64,000 bases of DNA from the NCBI GenBank assembly GCA_002917075.1, contig NTMA01000033.1, positions 186,001-250,000 on the forward strand. Reading direction: 5' to 3'. The translations under genes were made by a program, and so were the position numbers. Positions 10,531-22,499 of this stretch are shown one piece after another (the first letter of the stretch is position 1; each line of letters opens with the position of its first letter). Under the pieces are notes generated by a model, which was not told where the DNA came from, did no database searches, and was given only the letters and a program-made list of their open reading frames with translations. The stretch is from Hawksworthiomyces lignivorus (lineage: Eukaryota > Ascomycota > Sordariomycetes > Ophiostomatales > Ophiostomataceae).

Positions 10531-13500
10531 GATGAGTGATAGAAAATGGACTGTAATAAATAGTGATATATATTTGTATGTATATATATATTTTTTTTCC
10601 AAAAAAAAAAAATAAGAAGAATCTCGATCAAGCAAAGTGATCTTACTCAAAAGAATAGTAAATCGAGAAGAAGAAAATAAATAATAAGGACCAAGATACT
10701 AAATGAGAACTTAAGAAGTAATTGGCTGTAAGAGAGGATGAAGAACACACTGTAAACTAAGAAGCTTTGTATAGACAAGAGAAAGGCGGGAGAAAACTAA
10801 GAAAATGGACCAAAAATGAAAAGAGAGCAAGGAAGGGCTCTAAGGACATATATGTAGTGACCGATAAACGAAGACAAGGAAAACAAGAAAACTAATCGTG
10901 TTCCAAAACGAACAGAGAAACAAGGGAATAGCAAGGAATACATTAAATACCAATAAGATTGAAGCATAATAAGACGTCGGCGAAGATGGTAAGGGTATAA
11001 AAAAAGTGATGGATAGTTTCTTTTGAGGGTGGTTGTAGCCGGCATTCGTGGCCTATGCTTCTCGAACGACAACCCTTGGCCTGACCCATCACCGACACCT
11101 ACAGTGCAACGTCTTTCATACTACCTACTGGGCTCCGTTTCATTCGTATTTCATTTCTTGCTATTTCTATTTTGTTAGTTGGGCCCTGGAAGCACTTCGC
11201 AAAATGCGTTCCGTGTAACTGCACGGTATTTAAAGCAGATGCAAGTTTGAAAATGCCGAAGAGGGGTGCAGAGCAGTGCAAGGGGTCCCAGATTCATACT
11301 CCAGATGCAAACAAATGTAAGGATCGTTCAGCTACAGCTTCCCAAAAAATCACGAGTCATGTAACCAATAGAGAGGCTTAGTTTGAGCGTGGGACGTTTT
11401 GGCAGACATCAAGCAGCATGTCTAACTGGCCAGCTATAACGGAGACTGCATATGGATATGGTAATGCATCTATCGGTGCCCCATAGCACGGATGTGGAAA
11501 ACAACGTCTGCGAGAAAAGAAGCAACAAGCAAGCAGAAGGGGTGTATGGAGTGGTGAGCAAGGATGCTAAAGGTATGTATGGACTAGGATTTTAGGGGAT
11601 AACAAAGAAGGCCGCAAGAGACCAAGTTGAGCAAATTGCGATAGAGGGTGGGCAGCAACAGGTGCAGAAAACGCCGAGAGGAACGACGGGCAAAAAGAAA
11701 GGAGAAAAGAAACGAAAATAACCACCATCACCAGGTCAAACGAAGAAAAGATCAGAACAGGCTTAGCGTATCATGCGGTGACGCACGAAGCCAAGCCCAG
11801 GCTCTTTGTTATATAAGCCATATATTTCCTGGTCTTCGATTGCTTCTTAGTTCGATATTTGCAAATTTCCTTTTTTGTCTTCGTTTGTGTCCTTCATCGT
11901 ACTGTTGGAGGAACAGATTTTCGGCGAGAGATGCATCTAGGAATTTAAAAAAGACACCCCCTCCTCCCCTAGTGAAAGAACCTACACAGGGGGACAAAGT
12001 CGGCATGGTCGGCTTTTGCTTTCTTTTCTTCTTCCACCAAAAATGGCAGCATCATTCAAGTTGGCTAGCCATTTTTGAGCGGGGAGGACGGAGCAAGATG
12101 AAGGAGTGCAGAAGGCCACAACTAACCGGGGTTGGTTGCAGGCTTGACAATCTTTGTCCAGTCCAAATCAAGGACATCGGCTGGGACCCTGCTCCCCCCA
12201 CTAGACAGCCCTTCATGAACCCTAGAACCCTTGCCTCTACTGCATTGTATTCTTACACTATACTTTAATAGACGGAACACCTGTTTTCACTTTGTTTGTG
12301 GTCTCACAGTAAATTCATCGATGCTATCTTCATTCTGGCCTCTTTGCTACCCTTCTTTGAATCAGTTTTTCTTTTCGCGTTTCACTTAGCTCCATAATCG
12401 TATTCTTAGTGATACTAGGCACTTTCTTTCTTGCCATTATTTTGTCCATCGCATCATCCTCGCGTGTCGTAGAAGCTCAAATCGTTGTGTTGGTGAAGCT
12501 GTTCCTGGGCTAGTGAATATTGCTCATGAAGTATGTATGTATGTAAATTCACCTGATAAATGGAAAGATAAACCCTAGCTCGATGGCGATACCCGAGGGA
12601 GCGGACAGCTCAAGGCTGTGGTCGGGCAACGGCTTTCCACACGCGCTAGGTGTGGGTCTAAGACGGGAAGAACACGAGGAGAAAAAAAAGCGGCACGGCA
12701 GAAAGGCTGACGTCTCTATTCTCATGGTCCTCCGACTAGGTCTTGTTCTCTACTTTAGCCTGTCTTTGCTTTCTTGGTAAGCTTGGGTTTGTTGCAACAT
12801 GCTCTCCTCTTTCGGTTTCTGGCATGAGTAGCGTGGTATGAGATGACCGCGGACATCAGACGCATCCTTGTCCTTACCTCTTTCGACTGAGAGAGCCATT
12901 TAGATTCTGTGCGCGGAGTTTTCTACATTTTTACGTCTTACCATGTTGCCTAGCTACCTTGCATCTGCTTCTTTCTGGCGGACTGTACGTGCTGAATGAC
13001 GACTCACAAAAAGCCCCCTTTTCGGAAATATCTTGCGTGTGAATAACCATTAGGCTTAAAATAGATGAAATGGAGATCAGAGAGCCATTTTTGTGTGTAG
13101 TTAGTATAATGCTAAACCTTGAAAGGACAGAGAAGACGATGCCTGCTCCATGGATCGAAAGGATAGATCATATTTCTCCGAAAAAGAGTCTCGTCAAAGT
13201 TTTGGAAGTCTTTCTGTTATTTTTAGCTTCAACCCTATGCTTCAGATTAAAATCTTGTTCAATATCCATTTTGAGCACATACTTCACATTTGTTCTTCAA
13301 TTCGTCCGTTTTCTGATATCCCTCTCGATTTTGGTAAATTAGTCCAAATTTCAAGAATACTTCAGGGGAGAAGATAACCGGGCACCATTCAGCCTTGCAA
13401 AAATAGCAGTGACACTATGGCTTAGTATACGGCGACTAGACAAAAGCAAATTCGAGACACATTCGGTGAAACATACTAGTATCTTACATGTGTCCAAAAA

Positions 13501-16500
13501 GAGGATACTCATTAGCGCTAAGTAACGCTTAAAAAATGTTTCGTGTCAGTTAAAGCGAGAGAGGACGTTAGATGCATGATGAATAGCGACTCCTACATAC
13601 TTATCGAAGCTCTGATAGTAATTGTATTGTCTTTTGAGCTTGCCTTGAGTTCCATCTCTGCCCTCGTCATAAAGTGTATCTTGATTTCTTCTAGGTCGGA
13701 AAGGGACAGGCATCTTCTGGCCTGAAAATGTCATTTACATCATCTGTAACTAGCGGCGGACTGCTCCGTCCGACCAGCTGTCAAAGAGCAAGACTCATAA
13801 ATAATGAAGATGCCGAATATGCCGTGCTAAATATGATAATCATTTAGATTTTACAATTATGTATTTACGGGTGAGACTCTCGTTTGTTTGGTGCTGGCAG
13901 TGACACGCCAGTTGAAAGCCCCCATCTTCTGTTCTCGGCGTTCTCGGTGGTTTCTCCTCAGTGTGGTAGTGCTAAGCTCGCCGAGCTACGGTAGTACTAT
14001 ACCATCCGATAGGATTAGATTTACAGCAGATGATCCGTTTTCCATGGACACAAAGACAAGGGCCGACCCGGTGCTAATGAGTAAATTGGAGAAGGGTCGC
14101 TGCTGAAGTACTCCGTAGCTCTCTTTTCGAAACGGAGTAACTAGCCAGTTTTCCACCGTGCTAAAATATATGCTTGCCCGTTCCTTCAAGAGTTTCTGTA
14201 ATAGTATGATATATATGCAGTTGTCAAAGAGGACGCAGTCTAACAATGTGAATACCCATCCAGTTTATGAAAGTATTGCAGAATAAGCGTGTTAGGGTAC
14301 ACCACCGACTTGAGTTGTAATTCCAAACTGTGCGATTCAGAGCTCATCGGCCGTCTCAGATGTCAACTACCGGCATATTTACCGAACTAGTGCTGATGAG
14401 AGTAGATCCATATAATGATTTCAACGCAGTTACAGCAAGTGCTGACAGATCCTTAACCGAAGAACATGGGGTTCTAAGATGGCGCTTTCTAAGACTAGAA
14501 AAAAAAATTAGGGTCTACGAATACAGATAGTGACTTGTGGAACCGCTTTAATGTTGTAGGAGAAAGCTGTGCAGCTTCAGTTAAAGCGATCCTAAAGTCC
14601 TGTTGCAATTTGGCAGAGCGCAGTCACCTCATAAATATTGAGGAGGAAGACCAACGGAGAAGAGGAAGACAAAGTTGAGACATTTTGAACTACGCATACA
14701 AAACGCACACCCACATTTACAGACTTCCCTTGCGCTCCGAAGGGACGCTGTTTCTCCACTTCTGTTGCTCCTAGTCCAGATGCATACTACTTCGTGAATG
14801 CAAAGTAAGCAGTAGCTTGTGAGTCCTGTCAGATAACTACTCTTCACACTCTGTATCGTTTAGAGCAAATTCTGCATTCTTGTCAGCACTCTGAAATATG
14901 TGGGGCTTGTGAACCTAGACTAACGACATAATTACCAAGTTTGGAACTAGCACGTTGTGAAGCAATCAGAAGCTGTAAGATGTAATCAGAGCTGAATTGA
15001 TATCCTTTAGGGTTAAAAACCTATTGCGCAAGTGAACAGTTGGATGCTTTCGTATACTGTTACTATTTCCTACTCCTTGAGACGTAATCAAGCTCGCGTG
15101 AGACCCAGCAGGGCATCCTATCGGGTCTGTAGTTCCTTTAGTCGGCCAGAGCTAGGCCACATGAATATGTAGCGTCAGCCTGGGTTGGTGGCAAATACGA
15201 CCTGCTGTCCGAGTCGTATTATTGCAGAGGACGGAGATTTTCCTGCTTTTCAATGGGGTTTCTGTGAATTTCCGCAGAGGTAGTGTAATACTCGTATGTA
15301 GTCGTACATTCAAGACCAGTAGTCTCAGCAGCCTTGACAAGGCTGATGGCAGTGTGCTCTTCAGTCTTCTGAGGACCAAGTGGTGCTATGTCCACACGAA
15401 ATCAAATTGGTTACGACAGATTCAAGATTTTGCAATGAGCAGAGAGCAAACCAACATTAGTGTAATGGGTAAAACTGGATAACTGACCACACGTTCCAAC
15501 ACCTCTGTTTCGATCTTGATCTTAATTCCTTCCTTGACAAAAGTTCTCTTCTTCCACTCTGTATTTTTGCATTTTGGGAGTGAAAAAATTGTTTAGGACA
15601 ATCTGTGGCACAGTACTACAAAAATTAAAAGACCCCTTTAATAAGTATTCCAACACTTGGCTACAAAATAGAAATGAAAAATAAAATAAAATAGAATGTT
15701 AGGACAATCGCGTTAGAAAAGTACTGAGTAACCTTCCTCTTGTAAAGTAGAAAGAAAGGGGGAAGGACCAAAAAAAAAAAAAAAAAAGGAAATACAGGGG
15801 TTCAATATTACATATATTTCAGCATATGTGTATCGAAGCTTTGCTAGTTTTGACATCATGATGCGTTGTGTGACGCTGCATTAATTTTATTGATTTATAC
15901 CAGCGTCTAAGCCCTTACTAAGGGTTTTGCATTGTCTAGTACGTTTCGTCGCCTCAATCCAATGCCTAGATTTCCGTGATACTCAACGTCTCCGCTCCTC
16001 TCAAGTTTCGTCGTTAAATATGTTGCAGCAGTAAACATCTCTCGAAATGGCAAGAGTGCAGCTCTTGCATGAAGATAGAAGGCACGACCACAACATCCAA
16101 TAAAGACAAGACCGCCTCCTAAGAGGAGGGGAAAAGTCCCATGCAATGACGGCGGGTAATTGGTATCGTACATGCACAACATTATCATCTATTCCTAAGA
16201 TTATCTCTACGAGAATTGCTACCTTGTGCCACGGCACGTACGAGTATCACTGGACCACCTGTTTGCCATTTGAAAGCCTGCCGTAAATTCTGCAAGATAG
16301 CAAAGATGTCCTCTTCAGAGCATAGCAGCTGTGAGAGAAACATGGACCCTCTTCAAACCTCTACTGGGGATAGCGTCGAGCTCTTATCGCGATATCTGGT
16401 TTCCCTCTTGCTAATCCAGAAGTATCAGACAGCTGGGCAACTGCGCATAGGGTAGCCAAACTGTTCCAACTGCTCTTAACCATATTCAGCCTCCTATATC

Positions 16501-17306
16501 AGCTACACGCCCTATGCGCAGGGTCGATTATCCGCTCTATTTTTGGCATTATCACTTCCTTTACCTCTAGCTGGAATCTTCTAAGTGAGCCGACTGTCGA
16601 ATCGGAAGAGAGATCAGACTACGGCAACTCTGCACCCACCAACACTAACATCGTGGTTGCGACTGCAACTAACCAAGAAACCGAGTTGCGAAGTGACGTG
16701 GACGACGTCAAATATGAGAACCTTCTACAACTCGGATCTTTTCCGTCACAGTTGAAATCCGGTTCTGATCAAGCCCCTTCTCTAGAGCAATTATCATCGT
16801 CGTCTGAATCTTGATCGTCATCTTTGCACTTTGCTCATTGTGTTTCTTCGATTTCGATCGAATAGACGGCACCATGGGAGCATGCTTAGACACCTTTCTA
16901 CACAATGAGAGAGACCAGATGGAGTTGATATAATGTCAACACACCAGGACACCCCTCTATTATCAAAACTTTAGACTTGCCCTTTACTGCTCAAATGAGT
17001 AGAGTGAGTAGAGCATTGACAGCTAAGACTTAACTTTCAAGGATTCTCATGAAGTATTCTAATAGTGCGGCGTGCTTGAATTCTCTTTTTCTCTCAAAAC
17101 GGTTTCCCTCGGGCTTTCCTTAGAATTTCATCAGGATTGGCGAATCAAAGGCTGATAAGAAAAAATATGTGCATCTTTTGTTCTACTGCAAAATAGCGTT
17201 CGATAAATGAATAGTCAGGTCCATCTAACTGTTCATTTTGCATGAAATAGATATATTGCAGACACGGTACATTTCTCTTCCCTCTCGCCAGAATGCCCTA
17301 GCAGCC
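10531..17306. other. Gene-poor 6.8-kb interval
   Basis: No confident gene. The left end is the promoter of the gene at 9233-10530. Purine-rich and AT-rich sequence dominates, with an A18 run at 15770-15787 and a short ATGT repeat near 12532-12546. The longest plus frame (11648-12268) starts with GTG, is compositionally biased and is not credible. A minus frame at 15907-16188 (93 codons) has a hydrophobic stretch but no firm family. The open frame at 16374-16814 is listed separately. Confidence 0.5.
16374..16814 (+). other. Open frame of 146 codons without ATG, possible exon or relic
   Basis: A frame open from just after a TAG at 16371 to a TGA at 16812-16814, with no in-frame ATG. The peptide begins with a hydrophobic stretch (KLFQLLLTIFSLLYQL) and continues as a Ser/Thr/Glu/Asp-rich tail, a composition unlike random AT-rich DNA. 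A good branch-plus-acceptor (TTGCTAATCCAG) sits near 16420, so it could be the last exon of a spliced gene. No upstream exon gave a consistent phase. It could also be a decayed gene. No family is recognised. Confidence 0.25.
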
Positions 17307-18206
17307 TCACATCTTGATTGTCGCAGCAAACACACCTGAGCCCCCTCCGACGTATATGGTGTCCTTGTCCTTGTCGGTGCGGCCAAATGCGCACGATGTT
17401 GACCCGGTCACGGAGGCCACCTGCGTCGGCTTGCCAACAGCCGGATCGACCTCCACGATCGAGTTCCTACTATTGGTAGCCACGTAAATCTTGCCATTTG
17501 GCCCAAAGCAGAGATCGTCGCCCATCAGATTGGTCCAGAGTGTCACCACAGCGCCGGTAGACTTTGCGGTGACCGGGTCAACGGGCACTTTGTGGAACGA
17601 GTTCTTGAAGATGTTGGTGTACCAGACGACGCCGTCTTTGTACTTGATGCCGTCGATGCCGAAGGGAATGCCGCCAGAGGGGGCCATGGTCGGGTCGCTG
17701 AGCACGACTTCGTAGTCGCCAGTCGAGATGGTGAACTTGTAAACGTTGCCCTTGCCGGCGTCGGCCACGAGCACCGTGTCGTTGTTGAACACGGCCAAGC
17801 CGTTCAGGTTGTTGGCCTCCTTAATCTGCTTGATTAGCGATGCCTTGGCGGTGCCGCCCGAAAAGTCCACCTTGTAGATGGCCTTGCCGCTGCCGATGAC
17901 GGCAAACACGTCTGGCGTGACCTCGCCAATGCCGCTCAATCCCGTTGCGCCCGTGACGGCCACTGCTGTCGACGACGTTTTGGCAGTAGCGTCAATAGCG
18001 TACAAGTTCGGGCTGTTCATGTTGGTAGCGAGGACTTGGCCATTGCTACGCACAGCTACATTCTCGATTGAAGCCAACCGAACTACCTGGGTGGCGGCTG
18101 ACTGGCGCCGGTCGACGGCCGCTGCCCACGCGGAAGATGGTGCCGTCGCCGCTAGTAAGAATGCCAGGAGCAGGCCGCTCGCCTGCACAATATTTGTCTG
18201 AACCAT
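17307..18206 (-). CDS. Secreted SMP-30/NHL-like six-bladed beta-propeller protein
   Basis: Single-exon gene of 299 aa. The first 28 residues form a clear signal peptide (basic start, LLLAFLLAA core, small residues up to AWA), so the product is probably secreted. The rest is built of repeated propeller-like strands with turns such as GPNGKIYVAT, VADAGKGNVYKF and KDKDTIYVGG, typical of the SMP-30/gluconolactonase/NHL superfamily. Members hydrolyse lactones or esters. Fungal relatives of the fold include pericyclase-type enzymes of secondary metabolism, but nothing here shows which reaction, if any, this one performs. Metal-binding residues could not be placed with confidence. The coding sequence is clearly GC-richer than the flanks. 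The ATG at 18206 is followed directly by the signal peptide. No functional partners are adjacent. Confidence 0.75.
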   Translation of the reverse strand: MVQTNIVQASGLLLAFLLAATAPSSAWAAAVDRRQSAATQVVRLASIENVAVRSNGQVLATNMNSPNLYAIDATAKTSSTAVAVTGATGLSGIGEVTPDVFAVIGSGKAIYKVDFSGGTAKASLIKQIKEANNLNGLAVFNNDTVLVADAGKGNVYKFTISTGDYEVVLSDPTMAPSGGIPFGIDGIKYKDGVVWYTNIFKNSFHKVPVDPVTAKSTGAVVTLWTNLMGDDLCFGPNGKIYVATNSRNSIVEVDPAVGKPTQVASVTGSTSCAFGRTDKDKDTIYVGGGSGVFAATIKM

Positions 18207-19088
18207 ACTTGAGATCGTGAATTATATAAGGGGAGCGCAAAGGAGAGAGATAGAGGCCGGCCGGCTGCTTTTCGGGGAATTTATCTCGAGCGTTGATGTT
18301 GAGTAGAATCCCCCGACAAAAAAAGAAGAAGGAAATGGAGGCATTGAAATGAAAGAGACTTCAAGGTAAGAGCAGGGCCTGAAATAAAGCTACACCGATA
18401 TTGAAAAGTGTAGCCAAATAAGCTCGTTCCCTCTCTCTGCTTTCACATACCCCTTTTCTGGGCGACTTGGGCTTCGTACCATATTCCCCCAATATGAGCC
18501 ACATCGCCATGGCGGATCAATTGAAGAAGTCAAGAAATTGGTATATTGCGACGGTACGAATTATGCTACGATGAGAGGGGGAAAAGAGTAGAGCAGTGGC
18601 TAAATAGGGCGTTCGAGAACACAGCACGAAGAAAAGCAGGCAAGAGCAGTAAGAGTATTATGATGGGGGGATTATCTTTTGGCTAATGTAGCCATGAGAT
18701 ATAGAGGAGGCACATTTCCGTTCCGAGGACTTAAACAACTCCCAAAAAAGAAATGAGTGAGTGAGAGACGGAGGTGGAAATCTATGTTGTATCTCTTTAT
18801 ATTGTAATTGCTTTATTTTCTTCCTATTTTGTGTTATTTGAGCCGACCGAATTTTTACGGCCGAGATGCAAAATATGAGAAGTACAAATGACGGCTCAGA
18901 AAAAAAAGGAAAGAAAAAAAAAAGCAAGACTGTGTAGCAACAGAGTCATATTTGAGGAGAGCTCAGAAAGGAATGAGTACATTAGAAGGAGTGTCTATCA
19001 TGGTATATATTCATTGATACATTTCTCATAAACGAGCGTAAAAATAAGAGATCACTAGACATTTAACGGAAGAGATGGACTGGCTTGT
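18207..19088. other. Intergenic: promoter of the propeller gene, 3' flank of the C2H2 gene
   Basis: Nothing gene-like. It is purine-rich sequence with poly-A stretches near 18900. Both neighbours are on the minus strand. Confidence 0.6.
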
Positions 19089-20906
19089 TCATAATGCAAT
19101 GCGTGTAGCATCAAGCGGTGTCATGATTTCATCAACAATTGTCGTGGCTATGCTATTCCAGTCGTTGCTTTTATCTGAAGTAACGCCGGTCTGCAGTTTC
19201 GGTGGTGGTGTCGGAGGTCGGTTTATGGTGAGACTTGCGATAGGAACACTGGATCGACCTGCTGAGGGACTTGCATATGGAATCTGTGAGGATGAGGAGA
19301 GGAATGAGGACACCGGGTCCTCTAAACTGGCAGCATGCAATTGTGGCAGCGGCCTGTCGGCCCAGTTGTCTCGGCGGGGAGGGGAAAACAGCGGGGTGGA
19401 CGTTGGGGATTGAGCGGATGGCCGCTTTTTTGACAATTTTGTCGAAGGTGCTGATTTTCTCTTTGCAGTCTTAGACACGAGAGATACTGTAATCTCAGAA
19501 ATTGACGCGTGCTTTGATCGGAAAAGGGATAAGGATTTGAGCGGTGACGAGCCGGAGTTGTGTTTGGTGCTTTTTCTGCTCGCGGTAGGTAGGGACTGAG
19601 AAGTAAAATTAAGTGATTGTCTAATTGGATGAGCTGTGGAAGAGCTGGGCGCCGTAGTGGCCGATGCCGACGATGAGTCCTCTTCAGCGGGCACGGTTAT
19701 GTAGATGGCCAGGGTATCGGCTTGCATAGCAAGAGCGGTAGCACTGTGAAGGGTTGGATCAAAGAACTCGAGCGCTTCTTGCAGCGAAGGGTGCGAAGGA
19801 TCGTCGGTCTTCGCGATGCAGCTGGAGGGCCAAGTGGCCTTGGGACGAAGATTCGGAGGTAGTGAGGCCCGGCGGGCGGCCCAGAGTCGCTTCCAGGCGT
19901 CAAAGATAACAGGTTGGTGCAATAGCCCGTAGATGACATTGACATAGTGCCAGTGGGCTAGCGTCTTTCCTCGTGCAAAGTGTGCAGCAATGTGGTCATG
20001 GTAGCGTTCTTGTGAACCGAGAAAGGCGGCGCAGAAGCCGCAGGCCCAGGCGCGCTGCCGCTGTTGGTGATGCATATGGTTGTGACTGTTTGAGCGAGGT
20101 AATTGACTGGCGATTGGGCATTTCGGACAGCGACATGTAACGTCATGCCATTCCCATTCAGCTCGACCCAAAAACTTTTCGCCGCAAGATGTACACCAAT
20201 AAGCCCTAGTTGAAGATGAGTGCGAACGAAGAGGAATACTGGCCGCATGTAAAGCTCTGACTGAGGTAGGAGCAGTAGAGGAAGCAGCAGCAGCCGTGTC
20301 TATCGTGCTCGTTCCAGGTGTCTCGGGGGAGGAAAGGGATCGGGCCCGGCCATGCAACGTGTCCCCTCTTGAGGCAAATTGAGAAAAAGAACTTAAAAGA
20401 GGCCTTGCCAAAGAATGGGCACGAAAGTGAGAGACAGGAACCAGTGACGGAGTCGTCCAGTTATCTGAAGATGTAGGTGGGGAGTGCGAATTTGCGAGTG
20501 AATCTGATACGGAATCTCGATTAAGATGGTCAGATCTGGGCGAGAGTGGATCTGCAAATAAAGAGGCAGCGAACGCTGAGATTAGCTTCGTTGTAGGGGG
20601 CTTGATTTCAACGTCTGTCGACAGCGGCACTGCAGTCCCCTTCATATTGGGCAGCTGTTTCGGTGGCTCTATGCGTGAATGAGTACAATATCTTGATAGC
20701 TCGTGAAGGCATGTATGCGTACCTCTCTCGACGAGCTGCTCGTTCGGAGATATTGAGACAACATCTTGTGGATGCTCGTATTGCTCAAGTAAGGCACGAA
20801 GCAACGCCTCACGGTCAGGTGCAGACAGATTCTGTACATGTTGGCGAGCACCGGTCAGGCTGGCCGGTGGAAGACCGTGAGTGTTGGTAAATGTATCTAA
20901 TGCCAT
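19089..20906 (-). CDS. C2H2-type zinc-finger protein, fungal
   Basis: A putative nuclear regulator of 605 aa. Two adjacent degenerate zinc fingers lie at about residues 240-320. The first reads YWCTSCGEKF ... H ... C and is followed by a CRCPKCP pair. The second reads WACGFCAAFL ... H ... H and is complete. Downstream is an aromatic block (LAHWHYVNVIYGLLHQ) seen in fungal C2H2 proteins. The rest is Ser/Pro/Thr-rich low complexity, typical of disordered regulatory regions. The frame extends above 20906 only to a TTG, so the ATG at 20906 is chosen. A 54-nt segment at 20669-20722 looks like an intron (GTACGC to ATAG) and is a multiple of three. If spliced, the protein is 587 aa. Target genes are unknown. 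Confidence 0.75.
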   Translation of the reverse strand: MALDTFTNTHGLPPASLTGARQHVQNLSAPDREALLRALLEQYEHPQDVVSISPNEQLVERGTHTCLHELSRYCTHSRIEPPKQLPNMKGTAVPLSTDVEIKPPTTKLISAFAASLFADPLSPRSDHLNRDSVSDSLANSHSPPTSSDNWTTPSLVPVSHFRAHSLARPLLSSFSQFASRGDTLHGRARSLSSPETPGTSTIDTAAAASSTAPTSVRALHAASIPLRSHSSSTRAYWCTSCGEKFLGRAEWEWHDVTCRCPKCPIASQLPRSNSHNHMHHQQRQRAWACGFCAAFLGSQERYHDHIAAHFARGKTLAHWHYVNVIYGLLHQPVIFDAWKRLWAARRASLPPNLRPKATWPSSCIAKTDDPSHPSLQEALEFFDPTLHSATALAMQADTLAIYITVPAEEDSSSASATTAPSSSTAHPIRQSLNFTSQSLPTASRKSTKHNSGSSPLKSLSLFRSKHASISEITVSLVSKTAKRKSAPSTKLSKKRPSAQSPTSTPLFSPPRRDNWADRPLPQLHAASLEDPVSSFLSSSSQIPYASPSAGRSSVPIASLTINRPPTPPPKLQTGVTSDKSNDWNSIATTIVDEIMTPLDATRIAL

Positions 20907-22499
20907 GCGAGAGGACTGGTGATGACTATGAATGCGATCAGGTGAAGGTCGCTTTGTCAAAAGCTGAAAATAGCTAAAATAGCCAACGAAAGAAAGGGCA
21001 GTTTACTCTAGGGCTGCATTTCATTTCGGGAGCGGATAGGGAAGAAAGAGAAGAATGAAATGGGGACAGAGAAGAAGGATGGAAAATATACGAGGAGGGA
21101 ATGCTGGTAAGGCAGGGGCCAAGAATAGAGAAGAGCCTTTGGCTGGTCTTCTGGTATAAGCAACATGACTGGTGTCTGCTTGCAGGATGACCGCAAGAGC
21201 CGTCCGTGCGAATATGGCCAAGGCACATTTGTGTTTGAGCTCTCTTCAGTGGCAATTCTTCAATCTTGTTTCGTGTCTTATATGCAGCAGATCGTGCTCT
21301 TTTTCATCTGCAACTCTTTTGCGTCCGATCTTGTGGTCTTGTCGGTTCCGTCGGCGTCTTGTCCCAGTGCCTTCTTTGCCTTTGGCCCTATTCATTTTCT
21401 TTATCTGCCAAGTCTATCACGATTTCATCTTGCCATTGCCAAGCAGGTATGGCCTCCAGCCACCTGTGCGTGTTGAAATGCTGCGACATCACATTTTCGA
21501 ATCTTCATAATATTCCAAGTCTTAAGCCCTCACGAACAAGTACCGCAAACATACATGTAAAAACTGTGTGCAACGCTCTGTTCCACTTTAACTACATCGG
21601 GAAGAAAGATAACCAATCACTGATCAGAGTTTTCGGGTCAGAGGCAAGCCACCGCTAACGATAACACCATCTCAGCAGCAACAGGGGGTGGGTGCGTTTC
21701 TTGTTGCAGTTGTTTGTTTCTTGTACCCGTTTCGTCTTTGAGATGACCTTGCTGATCTCTTGACTTTTCCTTGGGGCTGACATTCTTCTGCTGCACCAAA
21801 CAACATGAAAAGGCTACTGGCTCTCTTATTTGATGCTAATATCATGTTCCTCTAGGGAAAGTGACGTCGGAGCCTGTATCGCCGCGTGTTGTGGTGGAAA
21901 GAAAGACACAGGGAAGAGACGAGGTAGCAACATAGTGTGTACACAAGCGACAATGTCTGTACGCCTCAGAGAATAAACACATTTCTGTAGTATTGCGGGG
22001 TGAGGCGATCTGTGTGTTGTTGAATGTGTACCAAGTACGGAGCACATGCAGAGTCAGCCCGCTTGGACTTGAAACGCCGCTAGCGGGATTGTTTCGAAAC
22101 GCTCTCCCTTACTCCTTGCCAAGCTGGTGGCTGGGACGTCTTGCTCTTCGTTATCAAGAACAAGATATGTATGTATGTATGTAGCAAGAATTGAACGTTA
22201 CACTATGCTCAAGCAATTGCAAAAGCATATCTGAGATAGTGGTCGTCTTGCTCCGTAATTTTCGTCCTTCAGCACGCCCAAGCATTCTCATCATTGATGC
22301 CTGTCATTAATACGCATCATATAATACATCGTGATCAAAAAATGCTTTTCAAATAGGTCTGAGCACCCAGTTGATTGCAAGATTTGTTTTTTGTCCTTTT
22401 TACTAGTCATACTATTTTAGAAAGAAAAAATTCCACGAAAGGATTCGCCAGGAACTAATGCTCTGCTCAAAGAGAGTTCGGTCAAGTAACGAGGAGTTT
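20907..22499. other. Intergenic: C2H2 promoter, 3' flank of the kinase-like gene
   Basis: No supportable gene. The plus frames at 21165-21658 overlap one another and have no domain. Long CT-rich stretches occupy 21290-21460. There is a (ATGT)4 repeat at 22167-22182. Confidence 0.55.
22167..22182 (+). repeat. (ATGT)4 microsatellite
   Basis: Four perfect copies of the tetranucleotide ATGT in intergenic DNA. Confidence 0.9.

Noticed and set aside
11648..12268. 206-codon plus-strand frame
   Set aside because: It starts with GTG, has an Arg/Lys/Asn-biased start and a patchwork composition, with no domain and no splice context. It looks like a chance frame in purine-rich DNA.
15907..16188. 93-codon minus frame faintly like an isoprenylcysteine methyltransferase
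   Set aside because: The similarity is limited to a loose pattern around KLERSG. Conserved residues are missing and no flanking exons were found.
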